Of a DNA stretch of 64,000 nucleotides, positions 50,677 through 58,565 are shown piece by piece. Source of the DNA: Pseudomonas piscis. Its GTDB lineage: Bacteria > Pseudomonadota > Gammaproteobacteria > Pseudomonadales > Pseudomonadaceae. Within the stretch, counting starts at the first letter, position 1, and every line of letters begins with the position of its first letter. The stretch is from contig NZ_WHUV01000006.1 in assembly GCF_009380155.1 (NCBI RefSeq), positions 1-64,000 of the forward strand, in the 5' to 3' direction. A program made the position numbers and the translations under genes. The notes under the pieces are model-generated. The model saw only the letters and a list, made by a program, of their open reading frames with translations, searched no databases and was not told the DNA's origin.

Positions 50677-52278
50677 TTATGGGGTCAGGCCGACCCCGGA
50701 AAAGGAGTTGCGGCCAAAGGGGCTGACCTTGAAGCCCTCGACTTTCGCGCTCAACGGCTGGTTGATCGTCGAATGGGCGATAGGGGTGATCGGCACCTGT
50801 TGCTTGAGCAGTTGCTGGGCCTGCTTGTACAACAAGGTGCGCTGGTCGCGGTCGGTGACGATCTTGGCCTGCTTGATCAGCTTGTCGTACTGCGGGTCGC
50901 ACCACATCGAATAGTTGTTGCCGCCAATGGCATCGCAGCTGTACAGGGTGCCCAGCCAGTTGTCCGGGTCACCGTTGTCGCCGGTCCAGCCGATCAGGCT
51001 GACGTCGTGCTCGCCGTTCTTGGTGCGCTTGATGTACTCGCCCCATTCGTAGCTGACGATCTTCACCTTGAGGCCGATCTTCGCCCAGTCCGCTTGCAGC
51101 ATCTCGGCCATCAGCTTGGCGTTGGGGTTGTAAGGGCGCTGCACGGGCATGGCCCACAGGTTGATCTCCGTGCCTTCCTTGACTCCGGCGGCCTTGAGCA
51201 GCTCGCGGGCCTTGTCCGGGTTGTAGGCGGCATCCTTGATGCTGTCGTCGTAGGACCACTGGGTCGGCGGCATGGCGTTGACCGCCAGCTGGCCGGCACC
51301 CTGGTACACGGCATTGAGGATGGCCGGCTTGTTCACCGCCATGTCCAGCGCCTGGCGCACTTCCAGGCGGTCGAACGGCTTGTGCTGCACGTTGTAGGCG
51401 ATGTAGCCGAGGTTGAATCCGGGCTTCTCGATCACTTGCAGTTTCGGATCGCTCTTCAGGGCGTCGACATCCGCCGGGCGCGGGTGCAGGGTGACCTGGC
51501 ATTCGCCGGCGCGCAGCTTCTGCACCCGCACCGAGGCATCGGTGTTGATGGCAAAGATCAGGCGGTCGAGCTTGACCCGGCTCGGGTCCCAGTAGTGCGG
51601 GTTGGCGGTGTAGCGGATCTGCGAATCCTTCTGGTAGCGCTGGAAGACGAAGGGACCGGTGCCGATGGGTTTCTGGTTGATCTGGCTCGGGGTGCCGGCC
51701 TTGAGCAGGTGCTCGGCGTATTCGGCGGAAAGGATCGAGGCGAAGCTCATGGCCAGGTTCTGGATGAACGCCGCATCCACGGTATTCAGGGTGATGACCA
51801 CGGTCAGCGGGTCGGTTTTCTCGACCTTGGCGATGTTCTTGTTCAGGCTCATGCCGTTGAAGTAGGGGAACTCCGTCGGGTAGGCACGGCGGAACGGATG
51901 GTCGGCGTCGAGCATGCGGTTGAAGGTGAACAGCACGTCGTCGGCATTGAAGTCACGGGTCGGCTTGAAGTACGAGGTGCTGTGGAACTTCACGCCCTCG
52001 CGCAGGTGGAAGCTGTACTTCAGGCCATCCTCGGAGATGTCCCAGCGGGTGGCCAGGGCGGGCAAGACGTTGGTCGCGCCTCTCTCGAACTCCACCAGGC
52101 GGTTGTACAACGGCTCGGCGGCATCGTTGTCGGTGGCGGTGGTGTATTGCGCGGTGTCGAAGCCGGCCGGGCTGCCTTCGGAGCAGAACACCAGGCTGCG
52201 ATCGGCAGCCTGGCCCAACGAACTGGCGACCAACAAGCTGCTGCCCAGCAATGCCGGGATGATCAAGGAGTGACGCAT
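50677..52278 (-). CDS. dppA: Dipeptide-binding protein DppA (second copy)
   Basis: A 533-residue family 5 binding protein with signal peptide LLGSSLLVASSLGQA cut before ADR. It has CSEGSPAGFDTAQYTT, GVKFHSTSYFKPTRDFNADD, and GWTGDNGDPDNWLGTLYSCDA. It is very like the copy at 52558, more so than the copy at 47457. It corresponds in position to P. aeruginosa dppA3. The start MRHSLIIPALL at 52278 was chosen because the longer frame has no ribosome site or signal peptide at its start. Confidence 0.93.
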   Translation of the reverse strand: MRHSLIIPALLGSSLLVASSLGQAADRSLVFCSEGSPAGFDTAQYTTATDNDAAEPLYNRLVEFERGATNVLPALATRWDISEDGLKYSFHLREGVKFHSTSYFKPTRDFNADDVLFTFNRMLDADHPFRRAYPTEFPYFNGMSLNKNIAKVEKTDPLTVVITLNTVDAAFIQNLAMSFASILSAEYAEHLLKAGTPSQINQKPIGTGPFVFQRYQKDSQIRYTANPHYWDPSRVKLDRLIFAINTDASVRVQKLRAGECQVTLHPRPADVDALKSDPKLQVIEKPGFNLGYIAYNVQHKPFDRLEVRQALDMAVNKPAILNAVYQGAGQLAVNAMPPTQWSYDDSIKDAAYNPDKARELLKAAGVKEGTEINLWAMPVQRPYNPNAKLMAEMLQADWAKIGLKVKIVSYEWGEYIKRTKNGEHDVSLIGWTGDNGDPDNWLGTLYSCDAIGGNNYSMWCDPQYDKLIKQAKIVTDRDQRTLLYKQAQQLLKQQVPITPIAHSTINQPLSAKVEGFKVSPFGRNSFSGVGLTP

Positions 52279-52523
52279 GACGATCCATCTCCATTTTTTG
52301 TTGTGATGATCAAGGGACCATGGCTCCTTCCTGGAGCCTGTACAGGCCATTGATGCCAAACCATGGTTGCAAAAATGCCCACCGTCGCCCTTGCAAGTTG
52401 AAGGCCAGGGCCGTATCCGGCGCGGGCTCTGCAAGTCTTTTCGGGTACGGCTCCGGGATCGCGCGGCTGCGAGATAGCGCAGTTGCGTCGATGCCGGGGC
52501 GGACTCTTTCGGGGGGGCAAGGC

Positions 52524-52549
52524 GACGGTGGCGTCAGGACGCCACCGTC
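52524..52549 (-). other. Long hairpin between two dppA copies
   Basis: GACGGTGGCGTC and GACGCCACCGTC meet with a two-base centre, nine bases past the stop of the first binding-protein gene. The stem is strong but no T-run follows. It is probably a partial terminator or 3' stabiliser that lets the first dppA exceed downstream genes. Confidence 0.6.
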
Positions 52550-52557
52550 GTCGCAAG

Positions 52558-54183
52558 TTACTTGCTGATGCTCACGCCGTAGAAGGAGTTCAAGCCGAAC
52601 GGGCTGATCTTGAAGTCCTGCACGTTGGCGCGCATGGGTTGGAACACCGTCGAGTGTGCGATAGGTGTCATCGGGACTGCGTCTTTGAGGATGTGCTGCG
52701 CCTGCTTGTACAGCTCGGTGCGTTTAGCGACATCCGATGTGGCCTTGGCTTGCTTGATCAAAGCGTCGTAAGGCTTGTCACACCATTTCGAGAAGTTGTT
52801 GCCGTTCATGGAGTCGCAGCCGAACAGGGTGCCCAGCCAGTTGTCGGGGTCACCGTTGTCACCGCTCCAGCCGATGATCATCGCCTGGTTCTCGCCGCCC
52901 TTGGAACGCTTGATGTACTCGCCCCACTCATAGCTGACGATGTTCACCTTCAGGCCGATCTTCGCCCAGTCGGACTGCAGCATTTCTGCCATCAGCTTGG
53001 CGTTGGGGTTGTAGGGACGCTGTACCGGCATGGCCCACAGGGTGATCTGGGTGCCTTCCTTGACGCCGGCTTCCTTGAGCAGTTGGCGGGCTTTCTCGGG
53101 ATCGTACTTGGCGTCCTTGATGGTGGTGTCGTAGGACCACTCGGTCGGCGGCATGGCGTTGACCGCCAGTTGGCCGGCGCCCTGGTACACCGAATCGATG
53201 ATCTGCGGCTTGTTCACCGCCATGTCCAGGGCCTGGCGTACCTTGAGGTCGGCCAGTGGGTTGGCGTCGGTGCGGCCCTTGAGGACCGGCATCACGTTGT
53301 AGGCGACATAACCCAGGTTGAAGCCGGCCTGTTCAGGCATCTTCAGGTCCTTGTCTTCCTTGAGGGCCTTGAGGTCGGCCGGGCGTGGGAAGAGGGTGAC
53401 CTGGCATTCGTTCTTCTTCAGCTTCTGGATACGCACCGATGGGTCGGTGGTGATGGCGAAGATCAGGTTGTCGATCTTCACGTCTTCAGGTTTCCAGTAG
53501 TCCTTGTTGCCGGTGTAGCGGATGTTCGAGTCCTTCTGGTAGCTCTTGAACACGAACGGGCCGGTACCGATCGGCTTCTGGTTGATGTCGCTGGTCTTGC
53601 CTTCCTTGAGCAGCTTGTCGGCGTATTCGGCGGACTGGATGGAGGCGAAGCTCATGGCCAGGTTCTGGATGAACGCGGCGTCGACGCTCTTCAGCGAGAA
53701 ACGCACGGTCTTGTCGTCGAGTTTCTCGATCTTGGTGATGTTGGTGTCCATCCCCATGTCGGTGAAGTACGGGAATTCGGTCGGGTATGCCTTACGGAAC
53801 GGCATGTCCTTGTCGATCATCCGGGTGAAGGTGAACACCACGTCGTCGGCATTGAAGTTGCGGGTCGGGGTGAAGTACGGCGTGGTATGGAACTTGACGC
53901 CTTCACGCAGGTGGAAGGTGTAGGTCAGGCCGTCTTCGGAGATGTCCCAGCTGGTGGCCAGGCCCGGGATGACCGCGGTGCCGCCACGTTCGAACTGGCT
54001 GAGACGGTTGAACAGGGTCTCGGCCGAGGCGTCGAAGTCGGTTCCGGTGGTGTACTGGCCCGGGTCGAAACCGGCAGGGCTGCCCTCGGAGCAGAACACC
54101 AGATTAGTCGCCGCCTGGGCGATGGGGGCGCTGGCCAGCAGACCGGCGCTGACTAAAAACGGAATGACTGCTTGTTTGAACAT
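52558..54183 (-). CDS. dppA: Dipeptide-binding protein DppA (promoter-proximal copy)
   Basis: A 541-residue family 5 periplasmic binding protein and first gene of the dpp operon. Signal peptide VIPFLVSAGLLASAPIAQA, cut before ATN. It has CSEGSPAGFDPGQYTT, DISEDGLTYTFHLREGVKFH and GWSGDNGDPDNWLGTLFGCDS. Start MFKQAVIPFL at 54183. Compared with the copy at 50677 it has an extra loop (LKGRTDANPLADLKVRQ). Confidence 0.93.
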   Translation of the reverse strand: MFKQAVIPFLVSAGLLASAPIAQAATNLVFCSEGSPAGFDPGQYTTGTDFDASAETLFNRLSQFERGGTAVIPGLATSWDISEDGLTYTFHLREGVKFHTTPYFTPTRNFNADDVVFTFTRMIDKDMPFRKAYPTEFPYFTDMGMDTNITKIEKLDDKTVRFSLKSVDAAFIQNLAMSFASIQSAEYADKLLKEGKTSDINQKPIGTGPFVFKSYQKDSNIRYTGNKDYWKPEDVKIDNLIFAITTDPSVRIQKLKKNECQVTLFPRPADLKALKEDKDLKMPEQAGFNLGYVAYNVMPVLKGRTDANPLADLKVRQALDMAVNKPQIIDSVYQGAGQLAVNAMPPTEWSYDTTIKDAKYDPEKARQLLKEAGVKEGTQITLWAMPVQRPYNPNAKLMAEMLQSDWAKIGLKVNIVSYEWGEYIKRSKGGENQAMIIGWSGDNGDPDNWLGTLFGCDSMNGNNFSKWCDKPYDALIKQAKATSDVAKRTELYKQAQHILKDAVPMTPIAHSTVFQPMRANVQDFKISPFGLNSFYGVSISK

Positions 54184-54323
54184 GGTGGCCTCATGATTTG
54201 TTGTCATTGTTTGTGTTGAGGGCGACCTTGTGAGTCGACCCGCCGATACTTATGCAGGCCCCATACCCAATGCAAGATGTGGGGCCGGCGCAGGTATCAA
54301 AGAGTGGAACGAACGTACAGGAA

Positions 54324-54354
54324 TGACGCATTTGTATAAAACTTGACGCATTTG
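54324..54354. promoter_or_regulatory. Tandem TGACGCATTTG repeat, candidate operator
   Basis: TGACGCATTTG occurs at 54324-54334 and 54344-54354. The start-to-start distance of 20 bases is about two helical turns, so two protein units could bind on one face. It lies about 140 bases upstream of dppA, a good position for the PsdR-type repressor. Inference only. Confidence 0.45.
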
Positions 54355-54786
54355 ATCGTTTGCGTCGGTTCTTTATGGTGCATCTGCCGCCTTTTTTGTG
54401 GGCATGCATGGGCGATTGCGCCCCGTAATGGTGCATGCTCTGGGCGGGCGGCGAGCGATTTGCGCAGCGGATTTCCCGGCGCACGGGCGGTCCTGCAGGA
54501 GAACTGCAACGCCATGGCGGCCGGAAGGGAAGACGCGGGGTAATGGTTGCCAACGGCGTGGGGCAGCGGGGAGCCGAGGCTCAGACCGGCGGCTTGCCAA
54601 ACCTGGAATGGGTGGAACTTACACATGCAAACCTCATTTTTTCTTTTTCTAGGGCTTACCTGAGGGTGGCCTTGTGGGCCGTGGCAACTCGCCTTGCCAT
54701 GGGAAATGGATGAACCCATGGAGCCTTTGCGGCGATGGCGAGTGCCTGTCATGTGTTTGCGTGGTCACTCGCCGATGCCGAAATTA

Positions 54787-54827
54787 AGTCATGCTGAAAT
54801 TGCGGTCAACGAAAATTAAGCATGACT
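54787..54827. repeat. Inverted repeat AGTCATGCT / AGCATGACT
   Basis: A nine-base perfect inverted repeat with a 23-base interval, flanked by A+T-rich DNA, 61 bases past the psdR stop. It could be a weak terminator for psdR or an operator. Confidence 0.4.
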
Positions 54828-54887
54828 AACTTTTCTCCTGCGCAAAGCCTCGTCCTTGAGGCTCGGCAGGCATGGCGGGAATGGGTT

Positions 54888-55451
54888 TCAGGAGGCGGGG
54901 AGGTCGTCGAACAGGCCCATGGTGGTGACGGTCAGGACTTCCGCCGGACCGTCGCCGACATTGGCCAGGAAGTGGGCCTTGGTAGCGTCGAAGTGCACCG
55001 AGTCGCCGGGGCCCAGGGGGTATTGCCGGCCTTCGATGGTGTACACGATCTGTCCAGAGAGAACGTAGGAAAACTCCGAGCCATCATGGGAGATGAGTTC
55101 CGATTGATATCCCACGGAGATGTTCATCTTCACCGCGTTGATCATGTTTCCGGGAAATGAACTGGACAGGCGTTCATAGGCCAGCGGCTGGCCCTCGATG
55201 GTATAGCGCACCCGTTCACCGTCGTGGGAGTCGGGCTGGGCCTGGATTGGCTGGTCGAACAGGGCGTTCAGTGGAACATTCAGGGACTTGGCGATGTTGA
55301 CCAGGGATGAAATGGACACGCCGGTGAGATTGCGTTCTGCCTGGGAGAGGAAGCTGGCAGTCAGACCGGACTCGCTGGCAATCTGACGCAGGGTTTTCTT
55401 GGCGGCGCGGCGATAGCGGCGCAGGCGTTCGCCGATGCGATCTGCGGTCAT
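54888..55451 (-). CDS. psdR: XRE-cupin regulator, PsdR-like
   Basis: A 187-residue regulator. The N-terminal helix-turn-helix is RLRRYRRAAKKTLRQIASESGLTASFLSQAER (positions about 8-40). A C-terminal cupin covers about 105-180 (ISHDGSEFSYVLSGQIVYTIEGRQYPLGPGDSVHFDA). In P. aeruginosa PsdR represses dpp transport and dipeptide use, and its loss is selected during growth on protein. Start MTADRIGERL at 55451. It is transcribed toward the dpp operon, with a 704-base gap between. The cupin probably senses a peptide or amino acid. Confidence 0.87.
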   Translation of the reverse strand: MTADRIGERLRRYRRAAKKTLRQIASESGLTASFLSQAERNLTGVSISSLVNIAKSLNVPLNALFDQPIQAQPDSHDGERVRYTIEGQPLAYERLSSSFPGNMINAVKMNISVGYQSELISHDGSEFSYVLSGQIVYTIEGRQYPLGPGDSVHFDATKAHFLANVGDGPAEVLTVTTMGLFDDLPAS

Positions 55452-55620
55452 TGAAGAGACTCTTATTGGAAAGCTGCAGTAAAAATACCCGGCGTGTATC
55501 TGACGGACGTCAGCAACGTATGACAGATACATGACGGGGCCGTCACTGTAACATCACCTTGCTGGTTGGATTCATACACAACGACGCGAGTTTTCCTAAT
55601 TCGCCAGACGACAGGTAGAA

Positions 55621-55664
55621 ACGCAAAACGGCGACCACGTTTGCACGGGGCCGCCGTTTTGCGT
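55621..55664 (-). terminator. Terminator of the SIMPL-domain gene
   Basis: ACGCAAAACGGCG and CGCCGTTTTGCGT form a 13-pair stem just past the stop at 55679. The loop is about 18 bases. The T-run is inside the stem. Confidence 0.7.
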
Positions 55665-55678
55665 GGTTGATGCGTGGC

Positions 55679-56398
55679 TTATTGCATCAGCACTTCGATG
55701 GCGCCGTCGGCGGTCATGTTGACCTTGCTGGTTCCGGCTTCGACTTCCGGGGTGACGGAAGAGGAAGCGAAGTCCGCACCGGCGGCCTTCATCATCGGTG
55801 CGCGCAGGTAGGGCTGTGGATAGCCGTTGCTGTTGAGGTTCAGGTTGACGATCTTGTAGCCCTTGCCACCCAGGGCCTCGGTCGCCAGCTGGGCCCGGGC
55901 CTTGAATGCCTGGACCGCGTCCTTGAGCAGGGCATCCTCGCTGGCTTTGCGGGTCGCAGGGGCGATGGCGAAGTCCATGCCGTCCATCTTCAGGTCGGTC
56001 AAGAGTTCGCCGGTCAGCTTGGACAGGGCGGCGAAGTTGGAGCTTTCCAGGCGCAGTTCCGCGCGCTCGCGCCAGCCGGTGATCTTCTGGCCCTTGCTGT
56101 CGTAGATCGGGTAGCTGTTGCGGCTACCCTGGCTCAGGGTCACTTCCTTGACCTGGCGCGCCTGTTCCAGGGCCTTGTTCATGGTGGTGCTGATTTCTGC
56201 CGCCAGCTTGGCTGGATCGGAGTTCTGCGACTCGCTATAGAGGGTCACGATCATCAGGTCCCGGGCCACTTCCTGGCTGGCTTCGGCGCGCAGGGAAACC
56301 TGGTTGTAATGCAATTCATCGGCGGCCAGGGCAGGCAGGCTGGTGAGGGTGCCGGCGCCAAGGGCCAGAAGGGCGACGCTGCGAGTGAAAGGCTGCAT
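55679..56398 (-). CDS. SIMPL-domain (DUF541) periplasmic protein
   Basis: 239 residues. The signal peptide is LLALGAGTLTSLPALA, cut before ADEL. The rest is a SIMPL domain: NQVSLRAEASQEVARDLMIVTLY, then NSYPIYDSKGQKITGWRERAELRLES and VNLNLNSNGY. Family members are secreted proteins with an unclear role, some linked to oxidative stress. It corresponds to PA4495, next to roxSR as in P. aeruginosa. The start has AAGGAGATCCC upstream. Confidence 0.88.
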   Translation of the reverse strand: MQPFTRSVALLALGAGTLTSLPALAADELHYNQVSLRAEASQEVARDLMIVTLYSESQNSDPAKLAAEISTTMNKALEQARQVKEVTLSQGSRNSYPIYDSKGQKITGWRERAELRLESSNFAALSKLTGELLTDLKMDGMDFAIAPATRKASEDALLKDAVQAFKARAQLATEALGGKGYKIVNLNLNSNGYPQPYLRAPMMKAAGADFASSSVTPEVEAGTSKVNMTADGAIEVLMQ

Positions 56399-56654
56399 GG
56401 GATCTCCTTGAGTGCAGTCCGCAAGCCGAAAGTTCGCGCCTGCGTGAGCGATATGACTCTAGCTTTTATTCCCAGTTGCACCCATTACAACTTTGATACA
56501 CCTTGGCCTCCCTTATTCCGGGACTTGTGCTTGTAGCTCAAAGCTTGCCGCTTGCCGCTGCTTTTCCTGTGGCGCTTTGCCGCAGTTTGCCTGCGTTGGG
56601 GGCTGCTTGGTTATACTCCCGCCGATTGCCCTGGAGCGCTCATCAGGAGAGCTC

Positions 56655-57917
56655 ATGCTCGCCCCCGTAAAATTGCTGTCTGCAACTCGCCAGAACCTCT
56701 GGCGCCTGACCTTCATCCGCACCCTGGTTCTGGCCGCTCAGGCCGGTTCGGTGGGGCTTGCCTACTGGCTCGACCTGCTGCCGCTGCCCTGGTTGCAACT
56801 GGGCATCACCCTGGTGTTCTCCATGGTGCTGTGTGCCTTCACCGCCATCCGTTTGCGCACCTCATGGCCGGTGACGGAGCTGGAATATGCCCTGCAACTG
56901 GCTTGCGATCTATTTATCCACAGCGTGCTGCTGTATTTCTCCGGCGGCTCCACCAATCCTTTCGTCTCCTATTACCTGGTGCCCCTGACCATCGCCGCGG
57001 TGACCCTGCCCTGGCGCTATTCGGTGGCACTCTCCGGGATTGCCCTGGCCCTCTATACCCTGTTGCTAGCGTGGTTCTATCCCTTGCAGACCCTGCCCAT
57101 CGCCCGCGAGAACCTGCAGGTCTACGGCATGTGGCTGAGCTTTGCCCTGGCCGCGGCGGTGATCACCTTCTTTGCCGCACGGATGGCCGAGGAGCTGCGG
57201 CGCCAGGAAGAACTGCGGGCGATCCGCCGCGAGGAAGGGCTGCGCGACCAGCAGTTGCTGGCCGTGGCCACCCAGGCCGCCGGCGCCGCCCATGAGTTGG
57301 GTACGCCGCTGGCGACCATGAGCGTGTTGCTCAAGGAAATGCGCCAGGACCATCCCGATCCGTTGTTGCAGGATGACCTCAGCGTGCTCCAGGACCAGGT
57401 CAAGCTGTGCAAGGAAACCTTGCAGCAACTGGTACGTGCCGCCGAAGCCAATCGGCGGATGGCGGTAGAGATGCAGGATGTGACCCAGTGGCTCGACGAA
57501 GCCCTGAACCGTTGGCACCTGATGCGTCCTGAGGCCAGCTATCGTTTCCACCTGCTGGGCCAGGGCCCGATGCCACGCCTGGCACCGCCGCCGGACCTGA
57601 CCCAGGCGCTGCTGAACTTGCTCAACAATGCCGCCGATGCCTGCCCCGAAGGCCTGGAGGTACGCCTGGACTGGAATGCGGAAGACCTGACCATCAGTAT
57701 CCGCGACCACGGCGCCGGAGTACCCTTGGCCATCGCCGAGCAGATTGGCAAACCGTTTTTTACCACCAAGGGCAAAGGTTTCGGCCTGGGCCTGTTCTTG
57801 AGCAAGGCCAGCGTGACCCGCGCTGGTGGCTCAGTAAAACTCTACAGTCATGAGGAAGGCGGTACGCTCACCGAGCTGCGCCTGCCCCGTGCCGCCCGAG
57901 GAGACGACCATGAGTGA
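56655..57917 (+). CDS. roxS: Redox-sensing histidine kinase RoxS (RegB/PrrB family)
   Basis: A 420-residue membrane kinase with about six N-terminal helices (LVLAAQAGSVGLAYWLDLL through MWLSFALAAAVITFFAA). The RegB-type quinone-facing text SGGSTNPFVSYYLVPLTIAAVTL is present. The phosphorylated histidine is H213 (GAAHELGTPLATMSVLL). The ATPase boxes are NLLNNAADACPEG, DHGAGVP and KGFGLGLFLSKA. It senses the state of the respiratory chain and controls terminal oxidases in relatives. A TATACT at 56612 is a possible -10 box. It overlaps roxR by eight bases. Confidence 0.93.
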   Translation: MLAPVKLLSATRQNLWRLTFIRTLVLAAQAGSVGLAYWLDLLPLPWLQLGITLVFSMVLCAFTAIRLRTSWPVTELEYALQLACDLFIHSVLLYFSGGSTNPFVSYYLVPLTIAAVTLPWRYSVALSGIALALYTLLLAWFYPLQTLPIARENLQVYGMWLSFALAAAVITFFAARMAEELRRQEELRAIRREEGLRDQQLLAVATQAAGAAHELGTPLATMSVLLKEMRQDHPDPLLQDDLSVLQDQVKLCKETLQQLVRAAEANRRMAVEMQDVTQWLDEALNRWHLMRPEASYRFHLLGQGPMPRLAPPPDLTQALLNLLNNAADACPEGLEVRLDWNAEDLTISIRDHGAGVPLAIAEQIGKPFFTTKGKGFGLGLFLSKASVTRAGGSVKLYSHEEGGTLTELRLPRAARGDDHE

Positions 57918-58470
57918 AGAGAACCAAGTCGAAGGCGAGGAACTGCCGCACCTGTTGCTGGTGGATGATGACGCTACCTTTACCCGCGTGATGGCGCGAG
58001 CCATGAGCCGTCGAGGCTTTCGCGTCAGCACCGCGGGTTCCGCCGAAGAGGGCCTGGCGCTGGCCCAGCAGGACCTGCCGGACTATGCCGCGCTGGACCT
58101 GAAGATGGACGGCGATTCCGGCCTGGTGCTGCTGCCCAAGCTGCTGGAACTGGACCCGGAGATGCGAGTGCTGATCCTCACCGGCTACTCGAGCATCGCC
58201 ACCGCGGTGGAGGCGATCAAGCGCGGCGCCTGCAATTACCTGTGCAAGCCGGCGGACGCCGACGATGTACTGGCGGCGCTGCTGTCCGAGCATGCCGACC
58301 TCGACACCCTGGTGCCGGAAAACCCGATGTCGGTGGACCGCCTGCAGTGGGAGCACATCCAGCGGGTGCTGACCGAGCACGAAGGCAACATCTCCGCCAC
58401 TGCCCGGGCCCTGGGCATGCACCGCCGTACCTTGCAGCGCAAGCTGCAGAAGCGCCCCGTCCGCCGCTGA
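57910..58470 (+). CDS. roxR: Response regulator RoxR (RegA/PrrA family)
   Basis: 186 residues. The receiver domain has the acidic pair in LLLVDDDATF, the phosphorylated D63 (AALDLKMDGDSG) and the lysine in YLCKPAD. A short linker leads to a Fis-type helix-turn-helix (EGNISATARALGMHRRTLQRKLQKR) that is nearly invariant in RegA/ActR/PrrA. Start MSEENQVEGE at 57910; the gene overlaps roxS. Confidence 0.95.
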   Translation: MSEENQVEGEELPHLLLVDDDATFTRVMARAMSRRGFRVSTAGSAEEGLALAQQDLPDYAALDLKMDGDSGLVLLPKLLELDPEMRVLILTGYSSIATAVEAIKRGACNYLCKPADADDVLAALLSEHADLDTLVPENPMSVDRLQWEHIQRVLTEHEGNISATARALGMHRRTLQRKLQKRPVRR

Positions 58471-58510
58471 TCCGCGCCGGGCGCCGTGTCCTCCAGGACA
58501 GGTGAAAAAG

Positions 58511-58536
58511 CGAGCCGATCGACTATGATCGGCTCG
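58511..58536 (+). terminator. Hairpin after roxR
   Basis: CGAGCCGATC and GATCGGCTCG around a six-base loop, followed by ATGCTTTCC. It is probably the terminator of roxSR. Confidence 0.7.
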
Positions 58537-58565
58537 ATGCTTTCCCCCCTCTCAATCGAGCTCCA

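Larger units (their letters stand above)
54184..54887. other. Long gap between dppA and the PsdR-type regulator gene
   Basis: 704 bases with no convincing gene. In P. aeruginosa the dipeptidase gene mdpA lies between psdR and dpp; none is present here. The gap contains a tandem 11-base repeat (54324-54354) and a nine-base inverted repeat (54787-54827), listed separately. The dppA promoter must lie in it. Confidence 0.6.
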
